NCBI RefSeq assembly: GCF_000429145.1
Contig: NZ_AUBH01000001.1
Location: forward strand, 186,001 to 250,000
DNA: 64,000 nucleotides
Source: Aestuariibacter salexigens DSM 15300
Lineage (GTDB): Bacteria > Pseudomonadota > Gammaproteobacteria > Enterobacterales > Alteromonadaceae
Direction of reading: 5' to 3'
A program made the position numbers and the translations under genes. The notes under the pieces are model-generated. The model was not told the origin of the DNA and did no database searches. It saw only the letters and a program-made list of their open reading frames with translations. Every line of letters starts with the position of its first letter. The first letter of the stretch is position 1. Below, piece after piece: positions 20,400 through 29,255 of this stretch.

Positions 20400-20572
20400 T
20401 GACTGTTATTTATATTTTAGCCATTCTTTTTCTGGCACTGTTTATTGTTATTCCATTGATTGAAAAATCAAACCTGCGAATGAGTGATGAGACTACCGCC
20501 AAGTTCAGCCGCTGGATCTGGCCATTGGTCATGATCCTGATTGTTGTGCAACTGATAATGTTGGTGGTGTAG
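20399..20572 (+). CDS. small membrane protein coupled to ubiF (57 aa)
   Basis: ATG 20399 overlaps the ubiF stop (TGATG), so translation would be coupled. The 57 residues have a clear two-helix layout: a hydrophobic N-terminal helix (about residues 3-21), a polar middle of about 19 residues containing EKSNLRMSDE, and a second hydrophobic helix (about 40-57) that ends the protein. No family is recognised. The coding evidence is the overlap, the membrane pattern and the lack of any other use for the space; it is too short for common gene-calling cut-offs. Confidence 0.6.
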   Translation: MTVIYILAILFLALFIVIPLIEKSNLRMSDETTAKFSRWIWPLVMILIVVQLIMLVV

Positions 20573-20574
20573 AT

Positions 20575-20632
20575 GATACCCGACAGGTGCTGCGCACCTT
20601 CGGGTATGACGGGAGGGGAGCGGCAAAGCCGC
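20575..20632. repeat. REP-like hairpin element at a convergent 3' junction
   Basis: A long hairpin (about 20576-20607, 14-bp stem with one bulged C around TGC) is followed by GCGGC-aaa-GCCGC (20620-20632). It fills the space between the small ORF after ubiF and the convergent alanine symporter. It resembles extragenic palindromic repeats and may act as a bidirectional terminator or mRNA stabiliser. Confidence 0.55.
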
Positions 20633-20645
20633 GGTCAGGAATCTC

Positions 20646-22049
20646 CTACCAGATACCTTTCTCACTGCTGCCCTGGATCTCGCAGTCGCCCGTTTTGTAT
20701 TCGGGGACCTTGCCAGCTTCTCTTTTTCTGAAATAGTCTTTACTGATACTGACAATGGTAGGCGTTAGCCACAGGATGGCGATGATGTTGATTACCGTCA
20801 TGAGTCCCAGCGCCATATCGGCCATGGCCCACACATCGGGCAAAGCGGCTTGTGAACCCCATAAAATCATCAGCAGATAACCGCTGGTGTAACATATCCG
20901 GCCAATTTTATTGTCGAGCCTGAACATGTGCAGATTACTCTCACCATAGGCATAGTTTGCCACTACCGACGTGAAGGCAAACAGGGTGATGGCCGCGGCG
21001 ACAAAATCCTCACCACCACTACCAAGGTGATACTCCATAGCGGATTGCGTCAGGCGAATACCTTCCATGCCGGTGCCATTTGCTCCGCCAGCCAGCAGGA
21101 TAATGACAGCGGTGCAGGTACACAGCACCATGGTATCGAGGAATACCCCAAGCATCTGCACATAGCCTTGCGAGACGGGGTGGGGGGGATAAGGCGTTGC
21201 GCCGGCAGCAGCGTGAGGTACGCTACCCGAACCTGCTTCATTTGAGTATAGTCCGCGCTGAATGCCGTGTTTGACCGCTGCGCCAAAAGCGCCTGCACCT
21301 GCTTCTTGTAATCCAAATGCATGCGTGACGATATCCCACACCATGGCGGGTACATCAACGATATTAAACAGGGTGATACCGATGGCTACCAGCGCGTAGC
21401 CCACGCCCATCACTGGAATAACGTATTCGGAAAACCGTGCAATGGCCCTGAAGCCACCCACCACGATAAGGCCAGCCAGCGTGATGATGAGTAAACCACC
21501 ATAAAAAGTGGGAATACCGTACGCATTGTTCCATGCGTCAGTAATGGTATTGGCCTGTACCGCGCTAAATACAAAGCCGTAGCCCATGAAAAGGCAGAGG
21601 GAAAATACAATCGCCAACCACTTATTTTTCAACCCCTGCTTGATGTAATACGCAGGGCCGCCGCGATACTCACCGTTGTCATCACGCACTTTATATAGTT
21701 GCCCAAGTACGCTTTCCGCAAAGCCGGTTGCCATGCCCAGCAGCGCAATAACCCACATCCAGAATATCGCGCCTGGACCACCTAGTGAGATGGCTACGGC
21801 AACGCCCGCCAGATTACCGGTGCCGACGCGGGCAGAGAGGCTGGTACATAGGGCCTGAAAAGAGCTGATCCCCGAGGCGTCTCCCTGTTTACTGCCTTTG
21901 AGGACAGAGAACATGTGACCAAAATGCTTAAGCTGGATGAATCCGAGACGATAGGTAAACCATACGCCGGTGACTAACAGCATTACGATCAGAAGCTGAC
22001 CGTCGCCCCAAAGCACATTATTGACTGCTGCAACGATATCGTTAATCAA
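20646..22049 (-). CDS. sodium:alanine symporter (AGCS family)
   Basis: Inner-membrane Na+-coupled amino-acid importer, 467 aa, with about ten or more hydrophobic segments. Family features include SARVGTGNLAGVAVAISLGGPGAIFWMW (split here as SARVGTGNLAG and GGPGAIFWMW, about residues 72-100), and EAGSGSVPHAAA near 270. The start is TTG 22049 with no strong ribosome binding site, so the exact N terminus is uncertain. It separates ubiF from the tRNA operon, which are neighbours in E. coli. Confidence 0.92.
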   Translation of the reverse strand: MINDIVAAVNNVLWGDGQLLIVMLLVTGVWFTYRLGFIQLKHFGHMFSVLKGSKQGDASGISSFQALCTSLSARVGTGNLAGVAVAISLGGPGAIFWMWVIALLGMATGFAESVLGQLYKVRDDNGEYRGGPAYYIKQGLKNKWLAIVFSLCLFMGYGFVFSAVQANTITDAWNNAYGIPTFYGGLLIITLAGLIVVGGFRAIARFSEYVIPVMGVGYALVAIGITLFNIVDVPAMVWDIVTHAFGLQEAGAGAFGAAVKHGIQRGLYSNEAGSGSVPHAAAGATPYPPHPVSQGYVQMLGVFLDTMVLCTCTAVIILLAGGANGTGMEGIRLTQSAMEYHLGSGGEDFVAAAITLFAFTSVVANYAYGESNLHMFRLDNKIGRICYTSGYLLMILWGSQAALPDVWAMADMALGLMTVINIIAILWLTPTIVSISKDYFRKREAGKVPEYKTGDCEIQGSSEKGIW

Positions 22050-22143
22050 AATAAACAGGCTCTACAGGTGAGTTGCAAAGCACCAAAGTGTGCCGTTGAT
22101 GTGCGCGCGTGTCCAGAGGTTACGCTAAATTGCTGGAGGCAAA

Positions 22144-22172
22144 CAAAAAACGCCGTTAAAGAACGGCGTTTT
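22144..22172 (-). terminator. terminator of the tRNA operon
   Basis: On the minus strand AACGCCGTT and AACGGCGTT form a 9-bp stem with a short loop, followed by a T-run. It lies just 3' of the last tRNA-Gln and before the symporter gene. Confidence 0.85.
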
Positions 22173-22177
22173 GAATA

Positions 22178-22253
22178 TGGCTGGGGGAGCTGGACTCGAA
22201 CCAACGAATGGCGGGATCAAAAACCGCTGCCTTACCAACTTGGCTATACCCCA
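22178..22253 (-). tRNA. tRNA-Gln(UUG), variant copy with two stem mismatches
   Basis: 76 nt including encoded CCA; anticodon loop UUUUGAU with anticodon UUG. Compared with the copies at 22294 and 38113 it differs at two stem positions: C67 replaces A67, breaking the U6-A67 acceptor pair, and U31 replaces G31, breaking the G31-C39 pair next to the anticodon loop. All other elements are intact. It is the fourth and last tRNA of the operon, and may be a decaying duplicate. Confidence 0.85.
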
Positions 22254-22293
22254 AGAAACTGACCCGCAATTGCGTGACGGTATAAAAAAGGGA

Positions 22294-22369
22294 TGGCTGG
22301 GGTAGCTGGACTCGAACCAACGAATGGCGGGATCAAAACCCGCTGCCTTACCAACTTGGCTATACCCCA
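22294..22369 (-). tRNA. tRNA-Gln(UUG)
   Basis: 76 nt with encoded CCA. Acceptor UGGGGUA pairs with UACCCCA, and the anticodon stem GCGGG/CCCGC encloses UUUUGAU (anticodon UUG). Identical to the copy at 38113-38188. Third tRNA of the Met-Leu-Gln-Gln operon, corresponding to the E. coli metT-leuW-gln cluster. Confidence 0.97.
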
Positions 22370-22373
22370 ACAA

Positions 22374-22458
22374 TGGTGCGGAAGGAGAGACTTGAACTCT
22401 CACGCCGTGAAGCACTGGAACCTAAATCCAGCGTGTCTACCAATTCCACCACTTCCGC
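22374..22458 (-). tRNA. tRNA-Leu(UAG)
   Basis: 85 nt with encoded CCA and a long variable arm typical of class II tRNAs. Acceptor GCGGAAG pairs with CUUCCGC; the anticodon loop ATTTAGG gives anticodon UAG. It lies 4 bases upstream of tRNA-Gln in transcription order. Confidence 0.97.
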
Positions 22459-22484
22459 ATTGGACTATTTCATATTACATGAAA

Positions 22485-22561
22485 TGGTGGCTACGGCGGG
22501 ACTCGAACCTGCGACCCCATCATTATGAGTGATGTGCTCTAACCAGCTGAGCTACGTAGCC
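22485..22561 (-). tRNA. tRNA-Met(CAU), elongator
   Basis: 77 nt with encoded CCA. Acceptor GGCUACG pairs with CGUAGCC, and the anticodon stem CATCA/TGATG encloses CTCATAA (anticodon CAU). The normal first acceptor pair marks it as elongator rather than initiator. First tRNA in the operon. Confidence 0.96.
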
Positions 22562-22613
22562 ACGATACTTCTTATCATCAACTATTTATCGTTGGTGTTT
22601 CGAAGTGGCGCGT

Positions 22614-22642
22614 ATTATGCGTATCTGTCCGGTGGTCGTCAA
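22614..22642 (-). promoter_or_regulatory. promoter of the Met-Leu-Gln-Gln tRNA operon
   Basis: On the minus strand TTGACG, exactly 17 bases, then CATAAT, followed by a G+C-rich ACGCGCC stretch before the start point. Such a discriminator is typical of stable-RNA promoters under stringent control. The rest of the 257-base gap up to the chemoreceptor gene shows no ORF. Confidence 0.8.
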
Positions 22643-22818
22643 CCCCTTTTTGATAGTGTGTTTGTACCGCTGAGTTGATTGCACAGATACTAAACAAATC
22701 TGCTGTTTTTCAGTCAATTCTAAGGCATCAAGCAGGGAAGAAAGCTTAAGAAGAAGTGAACTGATTCACGACATCAAGCGTTTATAAACATCAATTTTTT
22801 CTTAGAGAGGGGACTAAA

Positions 22819-24459
22819 TTGCAGTTTTTATCTTCACTTACGGTAAGAGCCCGACTGGCGATAGGGTTTGGTACCATTCTCGCTTTGCTTATATTGTTAA
22901 CGGTGCAAGGTATTCAACGGGTTAACTTCATTGACCGCACCCTTGCTGAAATAACCGATATCAATTCAGTAAAACAACGTTATGCGATTAACTTCAGGGG
23001 AAGCGTACACGATCGTGCAATCGCTATTCGTGATGTGGGTATCGCTCGTAGCAATGCCGAAATTTCAGAGTTCGAACGCGAAATTCGCCGGCTTGAATCC
23101 TTCTACACAGAGTCGGAAAACAGAATGAACGCAATGTTGCGTGACGGCACGGAATTTACCGCTACCGAACGGGACATCCTCAAACGCATTGAAAATATTC
23201 AAGCCAAAACACTACCCATGATTGAACAGATCCTGCGCGACAAAAAAGCGGGGAAGTCAGTCGACGAGCAACTACTAGATGAGGCCCGCCCGGCATTTAT
23301 TGAGTGGCTTAACACCATCAATGAGTTTATCGATTATCAGGAGGACCAGAATCAGAGCGCCACTCCGGAAGCCCGTGATGTTGCTGGTGGGTTCCAAAAT
23401 TTGATGCTCGTACTGGTAGCCGTTGCCGTGGCGCTTTCACTTGCAGTTGGTTTCTTGATTGACAGAAGTCTACTGGCGTCACTGGGGGGGGAGCCATCCG
23501 AAGCGCAAAATGCAATAAAACGCGTGGCCGACGGTGACCTTACCCGTGAAAATGATGCGGAATTTAAAGGGAGTGTTTTGGACTCTGTGTCTGAGATGAG
23601 TGATAAGTTGACCAGTATCGTGCGTAATATCATCAATGCAGCGAATAATGTGACTGTGCAAGTTGGCGAAGTCTCAGAGGGCTCGGCAAAGGTACTCGCT
23701 GCGGCACAAAGCCAGGCTGAATTGACCAGCGAAACAGCGGCTAAATTGGGTTCCATGCGCGAGAGCATCGATCAGGTGTCGCAAATCGCCCACAAAACCG
23801 AAGAGAACTCCGGGCTCACTGTTGACTATGCAGAGCAGGGGCGCGAAGTCGTGAATAATACGGCTGATGAGATGGAACGCATTGCTAGGACTGTCGATGA
23901 CACGGTGAAGCAAATTCGTTTGTTGGAAGAAAACACCAAACAGATTGGCGGCATTGTAAACGTGATCAGTGGAATTTCGGAACAGACCAACTTACTTGCC
24001 TTAAATGCCGCTATTGAAGCTGCACGTGCAGGAGAGTCTGGACGCGGCTTTGCAGTTGTTGCTGACGAAGTACGTCAGTTAGCGCAAAGGACGGGGGAAG
24101 CGACATCACAGATCGAAGGAATGATAAATGAAGTGCAAATGCAAACCGCAGCTTCTGTATCTGCGATGGAGAAGACCCAACCTCAGGTGGAAAACGGAAA
24201 AGCCCAGACAATGAAGGCAACCGAGTTACTTGAAAATATTGAGCAGCAAGCGACTGATTCACTTCAACGTGTTAAAGAGGTTGCAGCAGCAGCAGCTCGA
24301 CAGGTGTCAGTAGTAGGTGAGATCAGTAAAGCAATGGAAGACATCGCCGCCATGTCAGATGACGCGATGCAGTCGATGCAGAGCAATGATACCGCTGCCT
24401 TTACGCTGAGTAAGCTATCAGCAGAACTGAAAAAGGAAGTGGAGTACTTCAAGCTATAA
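22819..24459 (+). CDS. methyl-accepting chemotaxis protein (4-helix-bundle sensor)
   Basis: Transmembrane chemoreceptor, 546 aa. TM1 about residues 12-32, periplasmic helical bundle 33-190 (four-helix-bundle type), TM2 about 194-215, then HAMP, then a signalling domain with the conserved hairpin tip [20 protein letters not shown] near 392-411. The C-terminal NWETF-type pentapeptide for CheR binding is absent. The start is TTG 22819 preceded by GAGAGGGG. A run of eight G at 23484-23491 encodes LGGE at the TM2/HAMP border. The ligand is unknown. Confidence 0.93.
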   Translation: MQFLSSLTVRARLAIGFGTILALLILLTVQGIQRVNFIDRTLAEITDINSVKQRYAINFRGSVHDRAIAIRDVGIARSNAEISEFEREIRRLESFYTESENRMNAMLRDGTEFTATERDILKRIENIQAKTLPMIEQILRDKKAGKSVDEQLLDEARPAFIEWLNTINEFIDYQEDQNQSATPEARDVAGGFQNLMLVLVAVAVALSLAVGFLIDRSLLASLGGEPSEAQNAIKRVADGDLTRENDAEFKGSVLDSVSEMSDKLTSIVRNIINAANNVTVQVGEVSEGSAKVLAAAQSQAELTSETAAKLGSMRESIDQVSQIAHKTEENSGLTVDYAEQGREVVNNTADEMERIARTVDDTVKQIRLLEENTKQIGGIVNVISGISEQTNLLALNAAIEAARAGESGRGFAVVADEVRQLAQRTGEATSQIEGMINEVQMQTAASVSAMEKTQPQVENGKAQTMKATELLENIEQQATDSLQRVKEVAAAAARQVSVVGEISKAMEDIAAMSDDAMQSMQSNDTAAFTLSKLSAELKKEVEYFKL

Positions 24460-24464
24460 GGAAT

Positions 24465-24488
24465 AAAAAAGGCCCGCATGTGCGGGCC
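24465..24488 (-). terminator. terminator of ychF (shared with the chemoreceptor)
   Basis: GGCCCGC-ATGT-GCGGGCC at 24471-24488, with a run of six T residues on the minus strand. It lies between two convergent genes; the T-run favours ychF transcription, but the stem could act on both. Confidence 0.85.
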
Positions 24489-24509
24489 TCAAATCAGTTA
24501 TGTTATCCG

Positions 24510-25601
24510 TTACACATTGAATCGGAAGTGGATGACATCGCCGTCTTTGACAATATAGTCTTTGCCTTCGAGACGCCATTTGCCCGCGTCCTTCGCGCCT
24601 TGTTCACCGTTATTCGCGATATAGTCGTCATAACCTACGACTTCTGCACGAATGAATCCTTTTTCAAAATCAGTGTGAATTTTTCCTGCTGCCTGTGGCG
24701 CGGTAGAGCCGTTAGGGAAGGTCCAGGCCCGCACCTCTTTTACGCCAGCAGTAAAATACGTTTTTAGTGTTAATAAGCTGTAACCTGCGCGGATCACGCG
24801 ATTCAGACCAGGCTCTTCTAAGCCCATTTCTTCCAGAAAGTCAGCCTTTTCATCATCGTCCAGTTCTGCGATTTCTGATTCAATTGCCGCACACACAGCG
24901 ACCACTACCGCATTCTCCTGTTCGGCGATGGCCTTCACTTCATCCAGGTAAGGATTGTTGTCAAAGCCGTCCTCATTAACGTTTGCCACATACATGGTAG
25001 GCTTCAGAGTGAGCATATTCATGTAGCTGATGGCAGCCAGCTCTTCTTTTTCCAGAGGCAGAGAGCGCAGCATGAGTCCTTCATCGAGGTGCGGCTTTAT
25101 TTTTTCAAGCACTTTGAGCTCAAATTTGGCGTCAGCGTCACCGCCTTTGGCGCGCTTACCAACGCGTATAAGAGCCTTTTCTGTCGTTTCCAGATCAGCC
25201 AGTGCCAGTTCGGTATTAATCACGTCAATGTCGTCTTTAGGGCTGACTTTGCCAGCGACGTGAACAATATTATCGTTTTCAAAACAACGTACAACGTGGC
25301 CAATAGCATCGGTTTCGCGAATGTTAGCCAGGAATTTATTACCCAGACCTTCGCCTTTAGAGGCACCAGCGACCAGACCTGCGATATCCACAAACTCCAT
25401 GGTTGTGGGGATCACACGTTGAGGGTTAACAATCGCCGCCAGTTTGTCGAGGCGCTCATCGGGTACTGGCACCACACCAGTATTTGGCTCTATGGTACAA
25501 AATGGAAAATTGGCCGCTTCGATGCCTGCTTTGGTCAAGGCATTGAACAAGGTGGATTTTCCTACATTGGGCAAACCTACAATGCCGCACTTAAATCCCA
25601 T
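24510..25601 (-). CDS. ychF: redox-regulated ribosome-associated ATPase YchF
   Basis: P-loop ATPase of the Obg group (OLA1 family) that binds ribosomes and negatively affects oxidative-stress defence. G1 motif GLPNVGKST is at residues 8-16, G3 is DIAGLVAG, and the NVNED element in VANVNE takes the place of NKxD, as expected for an ATPase in this GTPase-like fold. A C-terminal TGS-like domain is present. 363 aa is exact. ATG 25601 follows GAGG. It follows pth and rplY in a common enteric arrangement. Confidence 0.97.
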   Translation of the reverse strand: MGFKCGIVGLPNVGKSTLFNALTKAGIEAANFPFCTIEPNTGVVPVPDERLDKLAAIVNPQRVIPTTMEFVDIAGLVAGASKGEGLGNKFLANIRETDAIGHVVRCFENDNIVHVAGKVSPKDDIDVINTELALADLETTEKALIRVGKRAKGGDADAKFELKVLEKIKPHLDEGLMLRSLPLEKEELAAISYMNMLTLKPTMYVANVNEDGFDNNPYLDEVKAIAEQENAVVVAVCAAIESEIAELDDDEKADFLEEMGLEEPGLNRVIRAGYSLLTLKTYFTAGVKEVRAWTFPNGSTAPQAAGKIHTDFEKGFIRAEVVGYDDYIANNGEQGAKDAGKWRLEGKDYIVKDGDVIHFRFNV

Positions 25602-25645
25602 GATGTATTCCTCATATAGATAACGTGACTTACACGTTACGTAAA

Positions 25646-26230
25646 TTATTCTGCTTTGAAAGCGTGCAATCGATTCATCGCCTTAACGAGATCCTCTTTA
25701 ATGAGAAGTTCGGTACAGCGCAAGGCTTCATCAATTGCTTCATCCATTTGTTGCTGTTCGTTCTGAGGGGCTTTCCCCAGTACGTAGCCAGTCACTTTGC
25801 TTTTGTGACCCGGGTGGCCAATGCCGATGCGAAGCCGCAGAAAGTTTTTATTGTTGGCTAATTTACTGACAATATCGCGAATGCCATTCTGACTGGCGCT
25901 ACCGCCCTGTTTGAACTTGGCGACGCCGGGAGGTAAATCTAACTCATCGTAGGCAACAAGAATCTGTTCGGGTGTAATCTTATAGAAGCTCGCCAGTGCG
26001 GATACAGACTGACCACTGCGGTTCATAAAGGTTGTTGGGATAAGTAGTCGAACGTCCTGATTGGCTATCTGGACCCGGCCTGTATAGCCGAAGAACTTGC
26101 TTTCCAGTTTGAGGGGGCAACGATAAGTGTCAGCGAGAGCCTGAACGAACCAAGCGCCGGCGTTGTGGCGTGTATATTGATATTCGGGGCCCGGATTACC
26201 CAGGCCCACAATCAGACGAATGTCCGCCAA
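25646..26230 (-). CDS. pth: peptidyl-tRNA hydrolase
   Basis: Recycles peptidyl-tRNAs that fall off ribosomes. 194 aa. Substrate motif GLGNPGPEY is at residues 9-17 and catalytic His22 lies in [16 protein letters not shown] is also conserved. It starts at TTG 26230, five bases after the rplY stop, so it is in one operon with rplY. Confidence 0.97.
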   Translation of the reverse strand: MADIRLIVGLGNPGPEYQYTRHNAGAWFVQALADTYRCPLKLESKFFGYTGRVQIANQDVRLLIPTTFMNRSGQSVSALASFYKITPEQILVAYDELDLPPGVAKFKQGGSASQNGIRDIVSKLANNKNFLRLRIGIGHPGHKSKVTGYVLGKAPQNEQQQMDEAIDEALRCTELLIKEDLVKAMNRLHAFKAE

Positions 26231-26235
26231 GGAAA

Positions 26236-26874
26236 TTATTCCTCAGTGGCTTCTTCTTCACCGTCCTCGGCGTCATCAGCACTTGCTCCGCCTTTAGCGG
26301 CCTTGACCGTTACAACCGCCAAGTCGTGATCTTCACCTTTAGCCAATTCAACCAAGGTTACGCCCGCAGGCATTTTTAGGTCAGAAAGGTGCAGAGTCTG
26401 GCCAAGTTCTACATTCATCAAATCTACTTCGATGAACTCTGGCAGGTCTTTTGGCAGACAGGTGATCTCGAGCTCGTTTACGTGGTGTTCTGCATGACCG
26501 CCTTGTGTTTTGATCGCAGCACACTTGTCTTCATTAACGAAGTGAACAGGAACATTGGTATGCAGTGCTTCACCAGCTACAACACGCTGGAAGTCCATGT
26601 GTGTAACTTTAGGCTTGTACGGGTGACGCTGCATATCTTTTAGCAGCGCTTCGACTTTCTCGCCACCAATGTTCAGAGTCAGAACGTGTGAATAAAAGGC
26701 TTCAAATTCTTGTGCCTGGATCACTTTGTTGTGCTCAAGGGTCAGTGCCAGTGGCTCTTTATCGCCACCGTAAAGGATAGCAGGAACTTTGTCGGCATGA
26801 CGCAGGCGGCGGCTCGCACCTTTCCCCAGGTCTGTGCGGACTTCCGCATCCAGTGTAAAAATTGCTTCAGACAT
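26236..26874 (-). CDS. rplY: 50S ribosomal protein L25/general stress protein Ctc
   Basis: Binds 5S rRNA. It is the long Ctc-type L25 (212 aa): an N-terminal L25 domain (residues 1-95), a TL5 C-terminal beta domain (about 100-190), and a very acidic tail from about 192. Start ATG 26874 (product [15 protein letters not shown]) has GGAG just upstream; an in-frame TTG 12 bases earlier is disfavoured because it overlaps that site. Confidence 0.96.
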   Translation of the reverse strand: MSEAIFTLDAEVRTDLGKGASRRLRHADKVPAILYGGDKEPLALTLEHNKVIQAQEFEAFYSHVLTLNIGGEKVEALLKDMQRHPYKPKVTHMDFQRVVAGEALHTNVPVHFVNEDKCAAIKTQGGHAEHHVNELEITCLPKDLPEFIEVDLMNVELGQTLHLSDLKMPAGVTLVELAKGEDHDLAVVTVKAAKGGASADDAEDGEEEATEE

Positions 26875-27030
26875 GTTGTACTCCAAAATATTCGTGGATT
26901 TTTGCGACCAAAACCCACTTTCAACACGGACGTTACGTCCGTAAACAAGGTTAACCCCTCAAAAAAGGGCGGCGAATTCTACCATCTGCCTTTTCGTTAT
27001 ACAACGCTACTTACCTATTCAATGTTAAAT

Positions 27031-27591
27031 TTAACCGGCTTGTGCATAGGCTTGTTGAAGCCAGTTAATTAACTCATCATCAACCTGACTGATGTCGCTG
27101 ATTTTTACTCGATGACTGACCATGGCATTGAAACTGCCTGATGCTTCAAGACGCCCTTCTGCAGGTGTGTCTTTTAGGTTGATACCAACGTCAATACGGG
27201 TTTTTGTGGAGGGCTGGATAAGCGCGAACTGCTTTTTCCGTCTGAGGCTGACATAGGTCTTTTTCGGCGCTATCTCGACGTCATCACCAAAACAAAGTAT
27301 ACGTTCTGTAATAGCGTCATAGATGGGCCGCAACGGCTGTTTACCATTTTCATATTGGGCAGCTATTAAATCGGACGGCGCACTGTCTTTGCGGTTAAGG
27401 TATTTTTGGGCAATCAGGTTGGCAAAGCCGTGGGTAACCTGCCACTGCGATTTTAGCATGCTTACAATCTTGCCATGCTTGTTGAGCTTCTCGCTATCTA
27501 TAACAGAATACCATTGCTCGAGGGACTTACCGGTTTTATCAGGTAGGTTGTCCAGCATGGTCTGTAGCTGTTGTTCGGGTGTGGCCATCAT
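27031..27591 (-). CDS. DUF4287/DUF5655-type protein
   Basis: 186-aa soluble protein. The N-terminal half (about residues 5-70, with KTGKSLEQWYSVI and KHGKIVSMLKSQWQVTHGFAN) matches the DUF4287 pattern. The C-terminal half (about 80-183) matches a DUF5655-like predicted transport/binding fold. The function is not established. Single gene with a terminator just upstream that isolates it from the hpd operon. Confidence 0.8.
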   Translation of the reverse strand: MMATPEQQLQTMLDNLPDKTGKSLEQWYSVIDSEKLNKHGKIVSMLKSQWQVTHGFANLIAQKYLNRKDSAPSDLIAAQYENGKQPLRPIYDAITERILCFGDDVEIAPKKTYVSLRRKKQFALIQPSTKTRIDVGINLKDTPAEGRLEASGSFNAMVSHRVKISDISQVDDELINWLQQAYAQAG

Positions 27592-27649
27592 TACGTTCCT
27601 GTTCCGTTGCGACGCTATAAAAGCATAGACCAGTCCATCAAACAGACAT

Positions 27650-27678
27650 AAAAAAGGCGCCAGTTGTGAAGTGGCGCC
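27650..27678 (-). terminator. terminator of the hpd operon
   Basis: On the minus strand GGCGCCA-N9-TGGCGCC followed by six T residues, 28 bases past the stop of the FAH-family gene. A 7-bp GC-rich stem. Confidence 0.88.
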
Positions 27679-27705
27679 TCAATATATGTGCAAAACTGGT
27701 GAAGC

Positions 27706-28713
27706 CTACTGCTTGGTTACCACCTGATCAATCTGACCAAAAATGGATTGGCCGTTGGCATCAAACATTTCGATTTGCACGCGGTCGCCGAAGTCCATAA
27801 AGGGGGTTGAAGGCTTACCGTTCTGAATCGTTTCAATCATTCTGATCTCAGCAATACAGCTGTAGCCAACGCCGCCTTCATTGACAGGTTTGCCCGGACC
27901 GCCGTCCATTTTGTTAGACACGGTTCCTGAGCCTATTAGCGTACCTGCACTCAACGGACGGGTTCTGGCGGCATGGGCCACCAATTGACCAAAGTGGAAC
28001 GTCATATCTGTGCCTGCATCGGGTTTACCGAACATCTCACCGTTCAAGTGTGAGACCAGTGGCAGATGCACTTTACCTTGTTGCCAGGCATCGCCTAGCT
28101 CATCAGGGGTAACGCATACCGGACTGAACGCACTGGAAGGCTTTGACTGGAAGAAACCAAACCCTTTTGCCAGTTCGCCGGGGATTAATCCGCGCAGTGA
28201 TACATCGTTCACCAACATGATGAGTTTAATGTGCTTCAGTGCATCTTCGGCACTCACGCCCATAGGCACATCGTCTGTAATAACCGTGATTTCGGCTTCG
28301 AAATCGATACCAAAACCTTCACTCTGCGGCATCACGATAGGATCACGGGGCGCCAGAAATGCATCAGAACCGCCCTGATACATCAGAGGATCTGTCCAGA
28401 AACTTTCAGGCATTTCTGCGTTGCGCGCCTTACGAACCAATTCCACGTGGTTAACATAAGCGCTACCATCGGCCCACTGGTAAGCTCGGGGCAGGGGAGA
28501 ATGGCACTGGGTTTGATCGAAATCCTGACCCTCTATCTGGCCATTTTCCAGTTGCTCGTACAGTGCCTGCAGTTTAGGGGCGGTGTCGTTCCAATTATCT
28601 AAAGCCGCCTGCAACGTCGGGGCAACCTCTGAGGCGCTGACCATTTTACTCAGCGTTGAGTTGACGACCACAAGCCGCCCGTCACGGCCGTGCTTTAATG
28701 TTGCTAATCTCAT
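27706..28713 (-). CDS. fumarylacetoacetate hydrolase family protein
   Basis: 335-aa member of the FAH superfamily. In this operon it most likely splits fumarylacetoacetate into fumarate and acetoacetate, the last step of tyrosine degradation. The metal-binding Glu pair is visible in GFGIDFEAEITVI (about residues 133-145), and conserved NDVSLRG and GSGTVSNK-type loops follow. It is the shorter bacterial form; classic FAH is about 420 aa. It is third in the hpd operon; the ATG overlaps the stop of the VOC gene by four bases (28710-28713). Confidence 0.88.
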   Translation of the reverse strand: MRLATLKHGRDGRLVVVNSTLSKMVSASEVAPTLQAALDNWNDTAPKLQALYEQLENGQIEGQDFDQTQCHSPLPRAYQWADGSAYVNHVELVRKARNAEMPESFWTDPLMYQGGSDAFLAPRDPIVMPQSEGFGIDFEAEITVITDDVPMGVSAEDALKHIKLIMLVNDVSLRGLIPGELAKGFGFFQSKPSSAFSPVCVTPDELGDAWQQGKVHLPLVSHLNGEMFGKPDAGTDMTFHFGQLVAHAARTRPLSAGTLIGSGTVSNKMDGGPGKPVNEGGVGYSCIAEIRMIETIQNGKPSTPFMDFGDRVQIEMFDANGQSIFGQIDQVVTKQ

Positions 28714-29255
28714 TTAGATACCTCTTCAAAACTTTTATCGCCATGCATCCAGTCGGCATGTCGTGGTGCTTGTTTGGTACGAGACCACTCTTCCAGCATG
28801 TCTTCTGATACACGTTTTAACTCTTCCATCATACCGGGCTTTGCCGTATTGGCCGCCAGTTCGATGCGATGACCATTCGGGTCGAAGAAATAAATCGACT
28901 TAAAAATGGTGTGGTCGGTCGGTCCCAACACGTCGATCCCATTGGCTTCGAGTTTTGCTTTTGCCTTGAGCAGCGTATCCATATCTTCAACTTCGAACGC
29001 GATATGCTGCACCCACTCGGGCGTATTGCCGTCACGCCCCATTTCAGGGGAATTGGGTAACTCAAAAAACGCCAGCACGTTGCCCATGCCTGCATCCAGA
29101 AATACATGCATGTAAGGGTCCGGCGCTTTGGTTGAGGGGACTTCGTTTTCTGCTATCGCGAGCTGGAAGTCCATGTCCAACATATCACGATAAAAATTTA
29201 CCGTTTCCTTCGCATCTTTACAGCGATAGGCAACGTGGTGAATACGCTTGAGCAT
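28710..29255 (-). CDS. VOC/glyoxalase-like metalloenzyme in the hpd operon
   Basis: 181-aa vicinal-oxygen-chelate protein with two beta-alpha-beta modules. His7 (IHHVAY), Glu65 (AFFELP), His84 (WVQHIAF) and Glu132 (HRIELAAN) have order and spacing close to the His-Glu-His-Glu metal set of glyoxalase I, rather than the His-His-Glu set of extradiol dioxygenases. The C-terminal 45 residues are an extension with a charged helix. It is translationally linked to both neighbours (shared bases with hpd stop and FAH start), so a role in tyrosine breakdown is likely, but the reaction is not known. Confidence 0.82.
   Translation of the reverse strand: MLKRIHHVAYRCKDAKETVNFYRDMLDMDFQLAIAENEVPSTKAPDPYMHVFLDAGMGNVLAFFELPNSPEMGRDGNTPEWVQHIAFEVEDMDTLLKAKAKLEANGIDVLGPTDHTIFKSIYFFDPNGHRIELAANTAKPGMMEELKRVSEDMLEEWSRTKQAPRHADWMHGDKSFEEVSK

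Noticed and set aside
21175-21190. G-rich tract in the alanine symporter as a phase-variable repeat
   Set aside because: It is short, interrupted by a T, and falls in a Pro-rich loop; there is no sign of length variation.
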